A stretch of DNA of 64,000 bases, from positions 1 through 64,000 of the forward strand of contig NZ_JAIXYH010000059.1 in NCBI RefSeq assembly GCF_027490375.1, written 5' to 3'. Shown in pieces: positions 28,380-37,738 of the stretch. Under the pieces are notes generated by a model, which was not told where the DNA came from, did no database searches, and saw only the letters and a program-made list of their open reading frames with translations. This stretch comes from Flavobacterium sp. (GTDB lineage Bacteria > Bacteroidota > Bacteroidia > Flavobacteriales > Flavobacteriaceae). How positions within the stretch are numbered: the stretch's first letter is position 1; each line of letters opens with the position of its first letter. Position numbers and translations under genes: made by a program.

Positions 28380-28734
28380 TCAAAATTACATTCCCATCGG
28401 GATCCGAAAGAAAAATACTACCCGGTCCGGTCGTTTGTTCGTCGACTTCTGCCGTAAGGCCAATACCACTGGCTTTTAATTGCGACTGAATCGCGCGAAC
28501 GTCGTCAAACGGATCGGTTTGCTGCCCGTTTTCGTCCCAGCCCGGATTAAAGGTAAGCAGGTTTCCTTCGAACATTCCTTGAAACAAACCGATTAACGCA
28601 TTTTCGTTTTTTAAGATCAAATAATTTTGCTCGAAACTTCCCGCAAGGACGGTAAAACCCAACTTTTGATAAAATTCGTGCGATGCCGCCAAATCGGTAA
28701 CGCTTAAGCTAATTGAAAAAGCTCCTAGTTTCAT
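28363..28734 (-). CDS. VOC-superfamily (glyoxalase-like) protein
   Basis: The 123-residue protein opens with GAFSISLSVTDLAASHEFYQ and KLGFTVLAG and ends with PGSIFLSDPDGNVILIDQH, the classical VOC start and finish. It is a small-molecule-binding or detoxification protein of unknown substrate. Its 3' end overlaps the annotated start of the Crp-type regulator, so the two genes are probably co-transcribed. Confidence 0.88.
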   Translation of the reverse strand: MKLGAFSISLSVTDLAASHEFYQKLGFTVLAGSFEQNYLILKNENALIGLFQGMFEGNLLTFNPGWDENGQQTDPFDDVRAIQSQLKASGIGLTAEVDEQTTGPGSIFLSDPDGNVILIDQHR

Positions 28735-28883
28735 ATTGTTTGCGTTTACTCATTTATCACGCCTTTCTTTCGCTACGTTTAAACAACTACAGCAGGCGCA
28801 ACAAAATGCTTCTTGAAACAAATATAAAAACTTGGAGCCTTTTTTTATGCTAATTCCTAAAAATCAGGCATTTAAATTTTTGA

Positions 28884-30248
28884 TTATTCGTTTTTATTAA
28901 CTTTTTCGGTCAAGTTTAAATTGTACCAGTCGATCTGACGTGAAAAGTACATCGACAAGGCTAAGATTACGAAAATTCCGATACTTCCAATTAACAACGC
29001 ATAATCTTGCAGTTGGATGATCACAAAAATGAAAGCATATAAAATAACGAGAATAGCCGATAATAACAGCGTTAATTTGCTCGATTTTAAAATTGCTCGA
29101 ACGTATCCAGCAATCAGTAACAAGGTGGATAACGCGGAGACAATAAAGGCAAGGTCAAACGATATATGTTCCGATATCGAAAGAAGTAGTGTGTAAAAGA
29201 CTATCAGCGCAACACCAACCAAGATGTATTGTATCGGGTGGATGAAGACTTTATTTAAAACTTCAATAAAGAAGAAAACTAAAAAGGTAAATCCAATAAA
29301 CAAGATCGCGTATTGAACCGAACGATACGCTTTTTGATAATTATCTACCGGTAACAGTAGGTCGATTCCAAAAGCAGATGCGTCTAAATCAAATCGACTG
29401 CCGGTCCACATTTGCGGATAGTTTCTGTTTAGGTGCAAAACGTTCCAATTGGCTTTAAAACCGTTTTCCGCTACGCTTCTGGAATCAGGTAGGAAAGCTC
29501 CCGTGAAACTTGGGTTTGGCCAGGAAGAACTGAGTTTTACATCGGTTACCTTTCCAACAGGAACGAAATATAAATTCTGACTTCCTTTCAGGTCGAGTGT
29601 TAGTTTAAAGCGATAGTTTTCTTTCTGTAGCGGATCAACCAAAACAGCAGCATTTATGCCGGATGCAACCACATCTGTTGACGACACGCCCGGATTAAAA
29701 AACAACTGTTGATTGTTCCACTGTAATTCAACCTGTTTTTCAATGCCGCGCAAATCATCGATTCCTACAACAAACTCGGCTTTATCTAATTTTATATTTT
29801 GTGGTAGAATATCTAATGCGGAAAAGTCGAGCGCTTTAAAGGTTCCCGTAATCTCTACTTTTGAATTGTACACAACGATGTCGTAGATACCGCGGTTTCT
29901 CTTCTCCGGATTTATAGTGCCGGTTATTTCAAGGTTGTCGGGAAGGATGTGAATGTAGTCTTTAACAGCAACAATTTTCTCAGTTGTATCTTTTTTAGAC
30001 GTTTCACGAACATACTTGATGTAAGGAATAGATAAAATAGGCGCAACTAAGGTTTGTGCTCCAGCCCATTTCGAACTTACTTCTTCAATAGCTTGATTTT
30101 GCGTTTGTTCGCGCTCTTGAATTAAATTGTGAACCATTGCGGTCGGAACAAGCAAAAGCAAAACAATGATGATTATGGTCGTTATCTTAAAATAAACGTT
30201 GTTCTTCAAGCTTTTTTTAGGGGTTTGCTGTAATTGGCTGCTTTCCAT
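28884..30248 (-). CDS. creD: CreD-family inner-membrane protein
   Basis: The 454-residue protein has an N-terminal helix (about 20-42) and a large extracytoplasmic domain with the CreD block SSKWAGAQTLVAPILSIPY. The SSSWPNPSFTGAFLPDSRSV segment is also present. Six or so C-terminal helices start near residue 300 and include HPIQYILVGVALIVFYTLLL. CreD proteins are linked to envelope integrity and colicin or beta-lactam responses. It stands as a single gene here, without CreBC. The membrane topology is clear; the role is inferred from the family. Confidence 0.92.
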   Translation of the reverse strand: MESSQLQQTPKKSLKNNVYFKITTIIIIVLLLLVPTAMVHNLIQEREQTQNQAIEEVSSKWAGAQTLVAPILSIPYIKYVRETSKKDTTEKIVAVKDYIHILPDNLEITGTINPEKRNRGIYDIVVYNSKVEITGTFKALDFSALDILPQNIKLDKAEFVVGIDDLRGIEKQVELQWNNQQLFFNPGVSSTDVVASGINAAVLVDPLQKENYRFKLTLDLKGSQNLYFVPVGKVTDVKLSSSWPNPSFTGAFLPDSRSVAENGFKANWNVLHLNRNYPQMWTGSRFDLDASAFGIDLLLPVDNYQKAYRSVQYAILFIGFTFLVFFFIEVLNKVFIHPIQYILVGVALIVFYTLLLSISEHISFDLAFIVSALSTLLLIAGYVRAILKSSKLTLLLSAILVILYAFIFVIIQLQDYALLIGSIGIFVILALSMYFSRQIDWYNLNLTEKVNKNE

Positions 30249-30324
30249 GCTGGGAGTTTTGATTTGTTTTGTGAGTTATGCGAGTTCTATTTTTTTACGT
30301 GAGTTCGTTAAAATCTACTTTTTG

Positions 30325-30768
30325 TCATTTTGCTTTAAAACCTACAGGAATTAGAAGATTGCCCGCATCGTACATATTCAAATACAAGACAATTTCTTTT
30401 TCAAGGCCCGCATACGTAATTTTATACTTGTCGAGCATGCCGCTGCCATACGGACTATTTTTCGATTCAAATAAACAGCAACTTCCCATTCTAACATAAC
30501 TGATGGTTTCGCCATTTGGTCCTGTAAGCGAATTGAGGTATTTGCGTTCGTTCGCGGGTCCGTTGCCAACACCTCCAACCAGAATCGGATTTTTCTCGGT
30601 ATAACCATACGTTTTATCCGTGCTGTATTTTGAAAGTACAAAAGCAGTACCGTCAGTATTCGAAATAGGGAGTTGGATATTCGCAACACTAGTATTTACC
30701 GTACCTTTTGTCGAGGTACACGCAAAAAGTAAAGCACTTACGGCGGTTGTGATAAGTTGTCGTCGCAT
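30325..30768 (-). CDS. conserved lipoprotein, function unknown
   Basis: The 147-residue protein has a lipoprotein signal (TTAVSALLFACTST, lipid cysteine near residue 17). Its mature domain contains the segments YGYTEKNPILVGGVGNGPAN, RKYLNSLTGPNGE and SCCLFESKNSPYGSGMLDKY. I recall similar proteins widely in flavobacteria, some carrying unlikely aldolase names; nothing in this sequence supports an enzyme. Single gene downstream of creD divergence. Confidence 0.7.
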   Translation of the reverse strand: MRRQLITTAVSALLFACTSTKGTVNTSVANIQLPISNTDGTAFVLSKYSTDKTYGYTEKNPILVGGVGNGPANERKYLNSLTGPNGETISYVRMGSCCLFESKNSPYGSGMLDKYKITYAGLEKEIVLYLNMYDAGNLLIPVGFKAK

Positions 30769-30900
30769 AGTAATTTGTTTTTAGGTTGTTAAAGATAAAT
30801 CGATTAAAGAAAACAGAATTCTAATTTACACTATAACGACGTAGCAGTTGCAATATTGTGTGCAAAGATTTTGTTTAAGATTTAACTTTAAGAAAGTGAA

Positions 30901-31182
30901 CTACAAATCTTTCTTTGCGCGATACTTTTGATAACTTGCATAGCCTAAGCTAATTACAGAGTGAGCGAACATGCTCAGATACAGATAACCAAGTAGCTTT
31001 AAGCCATAAGGATCTGAGAAAAACTTAGCCTGTGAAAGGAAGATTAAAAGCGAGAAATAAATGGCAAAAATGAACACATTAATGCCAAACCAATACCAAA
31101 ATGTTTTGGGTCTAGGCCATAGGTACAAGCTTCCGAAAATAAAAGCACCAGGCAGCAGTATGCAGATAAGCGTTAAAAACAT
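30901..31182 (-). CDS. small membrane protein, function unknown
   Basis: The 93-residue protein has three hydrophobic segments (about 3-20, 29-50, 62-82) and a basic tail (YQKYRAKKDL), so it is an integral inner-membrane protein with the C-terminus probably inside. I recognise no family. It stands alone between the lipoprotein gene and proline dehydrogenase. Confidence 0.6.
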   Translation of the reverse strand: MFLTLICILLPGAFIFGSLYLWPRPKTFWYWFGINVFIFAIYFSLLIFLSQAKFFSDPYGLKLLGYLYLSMFAHSVISLGYASYQKYRAKKDL

Positions 31183-31314
31183 AAATCAGCGGTATGAGGA
31201 ACTACATTTACACCAATGGCTACAAGAATATTTGCTTCAAAAGAAATTAAAAGCACTTCACTATGGCGTGTATTTTTAATCATCTGCCAGATGCCTATTA
31301 GCAGTAGCAAGCAG

Positions 31315-32490
31315 CTATCTTCCTACTGTTTTTCTCCGATCGCGCTCTTTCTTTAATAAATTTAATTCGCGACTGGTTTGCCCGGCTACCGAAGTATTTT
31401 CTTCTGCACGTCGAATCAAGTACGGCATAACATCACGTACGGGTCCGAAAGGCAAGTATTTCGCTACATTGTAGCCGTGTGCGGCCAAATTATAACTAAT
31501 GTTGTCGCTCATTCCGTACAATTGTCCGAAAAATACACGTGTATCATTCTTAGCAATTCCGTGTTCGTCCATCAATTGCATTAAGCGGTATGAGCTCGAT
31601 TCGTTGTGCGTTCCCGCAAAAATTGCCATGTGCTCTAAATGTTCCATCATGTAGTGCACAGCTGCATCAAAATTCGCATCGGTTGCGGCTTTATCTTTGC
31701 AAATCGGAGTAGGGTAGCCCAACTCTTCGGCGCGCTTGTTTTCTTTTTCCATGTATGCGCCGCGCACGAGTTTCATTCCAATATGAAATCCGTCTGCTTT
31801 AGCTCTCTCGTGCAATTGCTTCAAATACGGAACACGATCATGACGATAAAGTTGTAAGGTGTTAAAAACTACTGCTTTTTCTTTATTGTATTTGCGCATC
31901 ATTTGTTCCACAAGATCGTCGGCGGCGTCTTGCATCCAACTCTCTTCACCGTCTATTAAAAGCATCACATTTCCTTGATGTGCTGCGCTGCAAACTCGGT
32001 CAAATCGTTCAATAACGCGGTTCCATTCTGCCTGCTCCTCCGAAGTTAAGGATTCTTTTCGGCCTAGTTTTTCATACAGTTCGAATCGGCCAAAGCCCGT
32101 TGGTTTAAAGACAGCGAACGGTATGGCTTCGCGAGCAATCGCAAAATCTATGGTGCGTAAAGTCATCGCCAAAGCTGCGTCGAATTGGGCTTCGTCTTCT
32201 TTTCCTTCCACCGAATAATCTAAAACCGACGCTACGCCTTTGGTATACATTTTATCAACCACAGGCAAACAATCTTGTTCGTTTACACCACCACAAAAAT
32301 GATCGAAAACGGTGGCTCTAATCAAACCCTCAACAGGTAAATGTGCTTTGATGGCAAAGTTGGTAACCGCAGTGCCAATGCGAACTAAAGGTTCGTTAGC
32401 AATCATCTTGAAAAGAAAATACGCGCGGTCGAGTTCTGTATCGGTTTTTAGAGCAAATGCCGTTTCGGTGTTGTCAAACAATTTTTCCAT
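31315..32490 (-). CDS. proline dehydrogenase
   Basis: The 391-residue FAD enzyme oxidises proline to pyrroline-5-carboxylate. It keeps the family marks: FAVFKPTGFGRFELYEKLGR, VMLLIDGEESWMQDAADDLV, GMKLVRGAYMEKE, FAGTHNESS and the C-terminal VAKYLPFGPVRDVMPYLIRR with the proline-binding arginines. It is monofunctional, lacking the aldehyde dehydrogenase half. It has a well-matched promoter immediately upstream and is divergent from aroB. Confidence 0.95.
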   Translation of the reverse strand: MEKLFDNTETAFALKTDTELDRAYFLFKMIANEPLVRIGTAVTNFAIKAHLPVEGLIRATVFDHFCGGVNEQDCLPVVDKMYTKGVASVLDYSVEGKEDEAQFDAALAMTLRTIDFAIAREAIPFAVFKPTGFGRFELYEKLGRKESLTSEEQAEWNRVIERFDRVCSAAHQGNVMLLIDGEESWMQDAADDLVEQMMRKYNKEKAVVFNTLQLYRHDRVPYLKQLHERAKADGFHIGMKLVRGAYMEKENKRAEELGYPTPICKDKAATDANFDAAVHYMMEHLEHMAIFAGTHNESSSYRLMQLMDEHGIAKNDTRVFFGQLYGMSDNISYNLAAHGYNVAKYLPFGPVRDVMPYLIRRAEENTSVAGQTSRELNLLKKERDRRKTVGR

Positions 32491-32508
32491 CGTAATTTTT
32501 ATGCGTCA

Positions 32509-32538
32509 CAAAGATAACGAGAACGTTTGCGTAGGCAA
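32509..32538 (-). promoter_or_regulatory. promoter of proline dehydrogenase
   Basis: On the minus strand TTG (32538-32536), a 19-base spacer, and TATCTTTG (32516-32509), a perfect match to the Bacteroidota consensus in both boxes and spacing. The gene start is 18 bases further on. Confidence 0.7.
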
Positions 32539-32617
32539 TATTTTTATCGCTTTCTTCACGATTATTTAGGGCGATTTCTCTCGGAAATGTTGCAATTTTG
32601 TTCCGTAAAAGTAAAAA

Positions 32618-33688
32618 ATGACATTCCTCAACCATTCCGAACCGGTGCACGATATCTTTGAAGGCGAAAACGGCTATGCAGCTTTAAACGCACTCATCGA
32701 AAAAAACAAGTATTCTAAAATTGTGCTGTTTTCAGACGAAGTAGTTTATGATTTGTGGGCAGGTAAATTGCTGCAAGAATTATATGCTGCTCAAGACATC
32801 CATACCATTGTGATTGAAGCCGGCGAAGAGCAAAAGCAGTTGGAAATTTGTCGGTTTATCTATGAAGAATTAGCCGATATCGAAGCAGACAAAAGTACCT
32901 TGATGATCAACTTTGGCGGTGGAGTAGTAACCGATATCGGCGGATTTATCGCAGCGACATTTAAGCGCGGAATCGACTTTGTGAATGTGCCTACTACACT
33001 TTTAGGAATGGTCGATGCTGCTTTGGGTGGTAAAAACGGCATCGATTTAGGTGCGGTGAAAAATCAGATTGGAACAACGGCCATGCCGCAACTGGTTCTT
33101 ATCGATTGCGCTTTCGCGGAAAGTTTAGAACCCGAAGAAATCTTATCGGGCTTGGCTGAGATGATTAAACACGGCGCTATTGCCGACGCCGCAGTTTTTG
33201 AACGATTTGAGCAAGCCTCGTCGTTTTCCATGGCAGCCGATAGCCAGAGCATTTTAGAGTCGGCACAGATAAAAATGCGGATTGTTAGTGAAGATCCGTT
33301 TGAAAATGGACTCCGGAAAGTTCTAAATTTTGGACACAGTATTGGTCACGCGCTCGAATCGTATTTGCTGGAAAGCAGTGAAGAACGTGTTTATCACGGT
33401 TATTGCGTGGCTGCGGGAATGATCATGGAAAGCCATATGGCCTGGCAAAGCGGATTATTAGCAGAAACCGATTTTAAGCGATTAGTTGCCGTGATCGATC
33501 GGTTTTTTGATCGCATAATCATTCCACAAAATGCCGTTCCAAAACTGCTGGAGTTGATGCGTCACGACAAAAAAAATAGGGATGGAAACCTGCGCTATGC
33601 ACCAATTACCGCCATTGGTTTTGCGAAAGATACGTATATAGCTGATTCACAACAAATTGAAAATGCGATACAATTTTATAATTCCTAA
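32618..33688 (+). CDS. aroB: 3-dehydroquinate synthase
   Basis: AroB converts DAHP to 3-dehydroquinate in the shikimate pathway, using NAD and a metal. The 356-residue protein shows the NAD-binding GGGVVTDIGGFIAATFKRG near residue 105 and NVPTTLLGMVDAALGGKNG near 128. The metal-site region AEMIKHG is near 184, and FGHSIGHALE near 240. Length is normal. It is divergent from proline dehydrogenase and monocistronic in appearance. Confidence 0.96.
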   Translation: MTFLNHSEPVHDIFEGENGYAALNALIEKNKYSKIVLFSDEVVYDLWAGKLLQELYAAQDIHTIVIEAGEEQKQLEICRFIYEELADIEADKSTLMINFGGGVVTDIGGFIAATFKRGIDFVNVPTTLLGMVDAALGGKNGIDLGAVKNQIGTTAMPQLVLIDCAFAESLEPEEILSGLAEMIKHGAIADAAVFERFEQASSFSMAADSQSILESAQIKMRIVSEDPFENGLRKVLNFGHSIGHALESYLLESSEERVYHGYCVAAGMIMESHMAWQSGLLAETDFKRLVAVIDRFFDRIIIPQNAVPKLLELMRHDKKNRDGNLRYAPITAIGFAKDTYIADSQQIENAIQFYNS

Positions 33689-33732
33689 CATTAAATTAAA
33701 TAAATGTAAAGAGTGTTACTTCAATATTTTTT

Positions 33733-33740
33733 TACATTTG
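33733..33740 (+). promoter_or_regulatory. possible -7 box upstream of arginine decarboxylase
   Basis: TACATTTG is a perfect TAnnTTTG, but only TTA (33716-33718, 14-base spacer) stands in for the -33 TTG. If used, it would give a leader of about 230 bases before the decarboxylase ATG at 33976. Confidence 0.3.
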
Positions 33741-33975
33741 CTGCAATGAAAAGAAACGAAAATTTTGCTAGCAAACCGCATCATTGCAAGGATTCACGGC
33801 AGTTTAAACGCCGGTTTTTGGATTTAATAGCCACTAAATTTTCTTTATTGCATTTATTTGACAGTTCGTTGCTGCAATATGCGAGTGCCGAATTGCAAAT
33901 TATCTACGCCAATATTAGGGTTTGAGAAAGCTGTTTTACACAGTTTTATTGTTCAAATCTTAATTTCTCGCTTTC

Positions 33976-35370
33976 ATGAATACAAAATACTTCGACCTTA
34001 TCAATCAAACGTACTACTTTCCACAAGAAGAGTTTACGCTTAACAAAGACAATCTCCAATTTCACAACATCGATTTGATGAAGTTGGTGGAGCAATACGG
34101 TACGCCATTGAAATTTACGTACTTACCGCAAATTTCAAACAACATCAAGCGCGCGAAAAATTGGTTTCGTAACGCTATGGAAAAGAATAAATACGAAGGC
34201 AAGTACTACTACTGCTACTGTACTAAAAGTTCGCACTTTGAATATGTGATGAACGAAGCGTTTAAAAACAATATCCATATTGAAACCTCATCGGCTTTCG
34301 ACATCAATATTGTAGAACGTTTAATGGAAACCGGTAAAATCAATAAAAATACGTTTATCATTTGTAACGGTTTTAAACGCGACCAGTACATTTCGAATAT
34401 TGCGCGCTTAATTAATAGCGGACACAAAAACTGTATTCCGATTATCGATAATTACGAAGAATTGGATTTGTTGCAAGCCGAAATTAAAGGAAAGTTTAAA
34501 ATCGGAATTCGTATTGCCGCCGAGGAAGAACCGAAGTTCGAATTTTATACGTCGCGCTTGGGTATTGGGTACAAGAATATTCTGGCTTTCTACAAGAAGC
34601 AAATTCAAGACAATAAAAAGGTGGAATTGAAAATGCTCCACTTTTTCATCAATACCGGTATTAACGACAACGCCTACTACTGGAACGAGTTGGTCAAATG
34701 TATTAAGGTGTATATCGCTTTGAAGAAAGAATGCCCGTCGCTCGATGGTTTGAATATTGGAGGCGGATTTCCGATTAAAAATTCGTTAGCCTTTGAGTAC
34801 GATTATCAGTATATGATCGACGAAATCATCAACCAAATTAAAATTGCATGCGACGAAGCTGAGGTTGATGTTCCGAACATTTTTACAGAGTTTGGTTCGT
34901 TTACGGTGGGCGAAAGCGGCGGAGCGATTTACCAGATTTTGTACCAAAAGCAACAAAACGACCGTGAGAAGTGGAATATGATCGATTCGTCGTTTATTAC
35001 TACTTTGCCAGATACTTGGGCCATCAACAAGCGTTTTATTATGTTGGCCATAAATCGTTGGAACGACACCTACGAACGTGTACTTTTGGGCGGCATGACT
35101 TGTGATAGCGACGATTATTACAACTCGGAACAAAACATGAACGCCATTTATTTGCCGAAATACAATAAAGAGAAACCGCTTTACATTGGGTTTTTCAATA
35201 TTGGAGCGTATCAAGAAACCATTGGTGGTTACGGCGGATTGCATCACTGTTTAATTCCGCAGCCCAAGCACATTTTGATTGATCGCGATGAAAACGGCAT
35301 ATTAGCAACCGAAGTTTTTTCGGAACAACAAACGTCAGATCAAGTACTTAGTATACTTGGTTATAAATAA
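33976..35370 (+). CDS. speA: arginine decarboxylase (fold III PLP, Bacteroidota type)
   Basis: The 464-residue enzyme makes agmatine from arginine, the first step of polyamine synthesis. The PLP lysine is in YYYCYCTKSSHFEYV near residue 80. DGLNIGGGFPIKN supplies the glycine loop, and TEFGSFTVGESGG is the phosphate-binding region. LLGGMTCDSDDYY carries the Cys-Asp pair of the active site. It is shorter than proteobacterial SpeA (about 630 residues) and of the compact Bacteroidota type. The deoxyhypusine-synthase-like gene follows after 19 bases; no agmatinase gene lies between or nearby. Confidence 0.88.
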   Translation: MNTKYFDLINQTYYFPQEEFTLNKDNLQFHNIDLMKLVEQYGTPLKFTYLPQISNNIKRAKNWFRNAMEKNKYEGKYYYCYCTKSSHFEYVMNEAFKNNIHIETSSAFDINIVERLMETGKINKNTFIICNGFKRDQYISNIARLINSGHKNCIPIIDNYEELDLLQAEIKGKFKIGIRIAAEEEPKFEFYTSRLGIGYKNILAFYKKQIQDNKKVELKMLHFFINTGINDNAYYWNELVKCIKVYIALKKECPSLDGLNIGGGFPIKNSLAFEYDYQYMIDEIINQIKIACDEAEVDVPNIFTEFGSFTVGESGGAIYQILYQKQQNDREKWNMIDSSFITTLPDTWAINKRFIMLAINRWNDTYERVLLGGMTCDSDDYYNSEQNMNAIYLPKYNKEKPLYIGFFNIGAYQETIGGYGGLHHCLIPQPKHILIDRDENGILATEVFSEQQTSDQVLSILGYK

Positions 35371-35389
35371 AAGAAATTAAATTTGAGAT

Positions 35390-36361
35390 ATGAATAAGGG
35401 ACCGATTAGCCAGTTTATTACGAAGCATTATTTGCACTTTAATTCAGCTGCTTTAGTTGATGCTGCCAAAGCGTACGAAGCACAATTAGAGAATGGTGCG
35501 AAGATGATGGTAACTTTGGCGGGAGCTATGAGTACAGCCGAAATCGGTAAGATTTTTGCAGAAATGATTCGCCGTGATAAAGTACAGATTATTTCATGTA
35601 CAGGTGCGAACTTAGAAGAAGATATTATGAATTTGGTAGCGCACTCACACTACGAGCGCGTGCCAAACTACCGCGATTTAACGCCGGAACAAGAATGGGA
35701 TTTGTTGGAACGTGGTTTAAATCGCGTTACCGATACCTGTATCCCAGAACACGAAGCGTTTAGACGTTTGCAAAAGCACATTTATAAAATTTGGAAAGAT
35801 GCCGACGATAAGGGAGAACGTTACTTTCCGCACGAATTCATGTACAAAATGTTGTTGTCGGGCGTTTTGGAAGAATATTACGAAATTGATTTGAAAGACA
35901 GTTGGATGTACGCTGCCGCGGAAAAGAACTTGCCTATTATTGTTCCAGGTTGGGAAGACAGCACGATGGGTAATATTTTCGCCTCGTATGTTATCAAAGG
36001 CGATTTAAAAGCCTCGACAATGAAAAGCGGGATTGAATACATGACGTTCTTGGCCGATTGGTACACGAAAAACAGCAAATCGGGCGTAGGTTTCTTCCAG
36101 ATTGGTGGAGGTATTGCGGGCGATTTCCCAATTTGTGTCGTACCGATGTTGTACCAAGATATGGAAATGCACGATGTTCCGTTTTGGAGCTATTTCTGTC
36201 AAATCTCCGACAGTACAACCAGTTACGGTTCGTATTCTGGAGCGGTACCGAACGAAAAAATTACTTGGGGAAAATTAGATATAACAACTCCAAAATTTAT
36301 CATAGAATCTGATGCTACAATCGTTGCGCCTCTTATTTTTGCGTACTTGTTAGATATGTAA
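35390..36361 (+). CDS. deoxyhypusine-synthase-family protein
   Basis: The 323-residue protein has the deoxyhypusine synthase fold with NAD-binding sequences MMVTLAGAMSTAEIGKI and IISCTGANLEEDIMN, and FFQIGGGIAGDFPI later. The lysine that forms the covalent intermediate in the eukaryotic enzyme is kept as K295 in ITWGKLD. Bacteria lack eIF5A, so this enzyme probably transfers the aminobutyl group of spermidine to a small amine such as putrescine or agmatine. That role is inferred from the family and from its place after arginine decarboxylase. Confidence 0.9.
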   Translation: MNKGPISQFITKHYLHFNSAALVDAAKAYEAQLENGAKMMVTLAGAMSTAEIGKIFAEMIRRDKVQIISCTGANLEEDIMNLVAHSHYERVPNYRDLTPEQEWDLLERGLNRVTDTCIPEHEAFRRLQKHIYKIWKDADDKGERYFPHEFMYKMLLSGVLEEYYEIDLKDSWMYAAAEKNLPIIVPGWEDSTMGNIFASYVIKGDLKASTMKSGIEYMTFLADWYTKNSKSGVGFFQIGGGIAGDFPICVVPMLYQDMEMHDVPFWSYFCQISDSTTSYGSYSGAVPNEKITWGKLDITTPKFIIESDATIVAPLIFAYLLDM

Positions 36362-36398
36362 AGTTAAAAAGCAAACGCCCTTTCCTATTTATAAAGCG

Positions 36399-36800
36399 AT
36401 GAAAAGAATTATTGTTGATTACTCCAAACTTACAAACGAGATTTTGAATTTGCTGGTCGAGAAATTTCCCGACGGCTACGACGATTCAAACATTATTCGA
36501 TTTAAAAACCACAAAGGCGAAACCATCGAAGCGGTGGAAGTACGCACGGAAGACACCATTTATTTGGTGAAAATTTCGACTAAATTGGCCGATAGAATGG
36601 TGAATTTTGAAGATGAAGAAGATGTAGTAGTGCCGTTAGAGCCAATTAAAGGCATTGATTTGGGCGATGATGCGGATGATGTAGATGCAGACGATGATGC
36701 CGACGACGATGTTAACAACGATCGTCCGGAATTTGATGATGAAGACGATTTCGATTCCGATCCGGCTGATGTGGCCGACGACGAAGACGACGAAGAATAA
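36399..36800 (+). CDS. small protein with long acidic tail, function unknown
   Basis: The 133-residue protein has an ordered N-terminal domain (about 1-85, MKRIIVDYSKLTNEILNLLV, IRFKNHKGETIEAVEVRTED). The last 45 residues are almost only Asp and Glu. Similar flavobacterial proteins are sometimes named DNA primase, without support here. The tail could mimic nucleic acid or bind basic proteins or divalent metals. It lies 37 bases after the polyamine genes and ends at a clear terminator, so it may share their transcript. Confidence 0.75.
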   Translation: MKRIIVDYSKLTNEILNLLVEKFPDGYDDSNIIRFKNHKGETIEAVEVRTEDTIYLVKISTKLADRMVNFEDEEDVVVPLEPIKGIDLGDDADDVDADDDADDDVNNDRPEFDDEDDFDSDPADVADDEDDEE

Positions 36801-36811
36801 TTAGTATAAAA

Positions 36812-36842
36812 ATCCGATGCCAAAAACATCGGATTTTTTTTT
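36812..36842 (+). terminator. rho-independent terminator
   Basis: ATCCGATG (36812-36819) pairs perfectly with CATCGGAT (36827-36834) across a 7-base loop, followed by a run of nine Ts. It ends the speA / deoxyhypusine-synthase-like / acidic-tail transcript. Confidence 0.9.
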
Positions 36843-37016
36843 GCTTGTACTTTCAGCCAGAACTGCCGAAACGATTTTCGAATGAAGCACAAAAGTTGGA
36901 AGGGAACGCTTAATGAGAGAAAAGAATTCAATATTAAACTACTTACTCGCTCACGGCGATTCGAAAATTTTAAAGTTTAGAAATATTGCCTTATTTTTCG
37001 GCTTCGATATCGAATT

Positions 37017-37616
37017 ATGATGGAAACACACGCCGCTTTATTGGCGCACTTGCGCGGGAAAATCGACTTTAGCGAGTCGGAATTACTTGATTTCGCATCG
37101 TTTTTTAAGCGTACGACTATTAAAAAGCGGCAATTTATTATACAGCCGGACTTCACCGCAAAATACCGAAATTATGTTGTTCAAGGAGCTTTTAGAGCGT
37201 ATGTAGTTGGCGACTTTGGCGAAGAGCATACCATACAATTTGCCGTGGAAGATTGGTGGATCTCGGATTACAACAGCTATATATTTCAGCAACCCGCATC
37301 AATGTTTGTTGTGGCTTTAGAAGATAGTGTTGTTTTGCAAATCGATTACGAGTCGGAACAAATGCTTAAAGCCAAGCACCACAAATACGAGACGTTTTTT
37401 AGAATTATGGCCGAACGTTCGTTTGCCGGTTTACAGCGTCGTTTGATTATTAATTTAACTAAAACCGCCGAGGAACGTTACACCGAATTTGAGACAAAAT
37501 ACCCAAATATTGCCAATCGGGTGCCGCAATATGCGCTGGCATCTTTTCTGGGAATGACAACTCAATACTTATCAAAGCTAAGAAACACGCGGGTTCAGTC
37601 GAAAAAGTTAATCTAG
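37017..37616 (+). CDS. Crp/Fnr-family transcription regulator
   Basis: The 199-residue regulator has the cNMP-like barrel (KKRQFIIQPDFTAKYRNYVV, IQFAVEDWWISDYNSYIF). Its C-terminal helix-turn-helix is VPQYALASFLGMTTQYLSKL. It is closely similar in style to the regulator at 27717. It heads a run of same-strand oxidative or electrophile-stress genes, and a promoter box lies just after its stop, so it probably controls that run. Confidence 0.88.
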   Translation: MMETHAALLAHLRGKIDFSESELLDFASFFKRTTIKKRQFIIQPDFTAKYRNYVVQGAFRAYVVGDFGEEHTIQFAVEDWWISDYNSYIFQQPASMFVVALEDSVVLQIDYESEQMLKAKHHKYETFFRIMAERSFAGLQRRLIINLTKTAEERYTEFETKYPNIANRVPQYALASFLGMTTQYLSKLRNTRVQSKKLI

Positions 37617-37666
37617 TTTACTTTTTTTTCTTCACTTAGTTTCACTTGATTTCCTCAACTAGTTGA

Positions 37667-37698
37667 TTGTGTTCAGCTGCCTTGTTGGCGCAACTTTG
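37667..37698 (+). promoter_or_regulatory. promoter of the AhpD-like gene
   Basis: TTG at 37667-37669, 21-base spacer, CAACTTTG at 37691-37698 (one base off consensus). It excludes the in-frame ATG at 37667 and supports ATG 37739. Confidence 0.55.
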
Positions 37699-37738
37699 TC
37701 TTGTCAATATCGACATAACATTCTTAAAACAAAGTATT

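Noticed and set aside
33713..33925. 70-codon frame between aroB and speA
   Set aside because: No family, a start inside the presumed promoter, and irregular composition; more likely untranslated leader.
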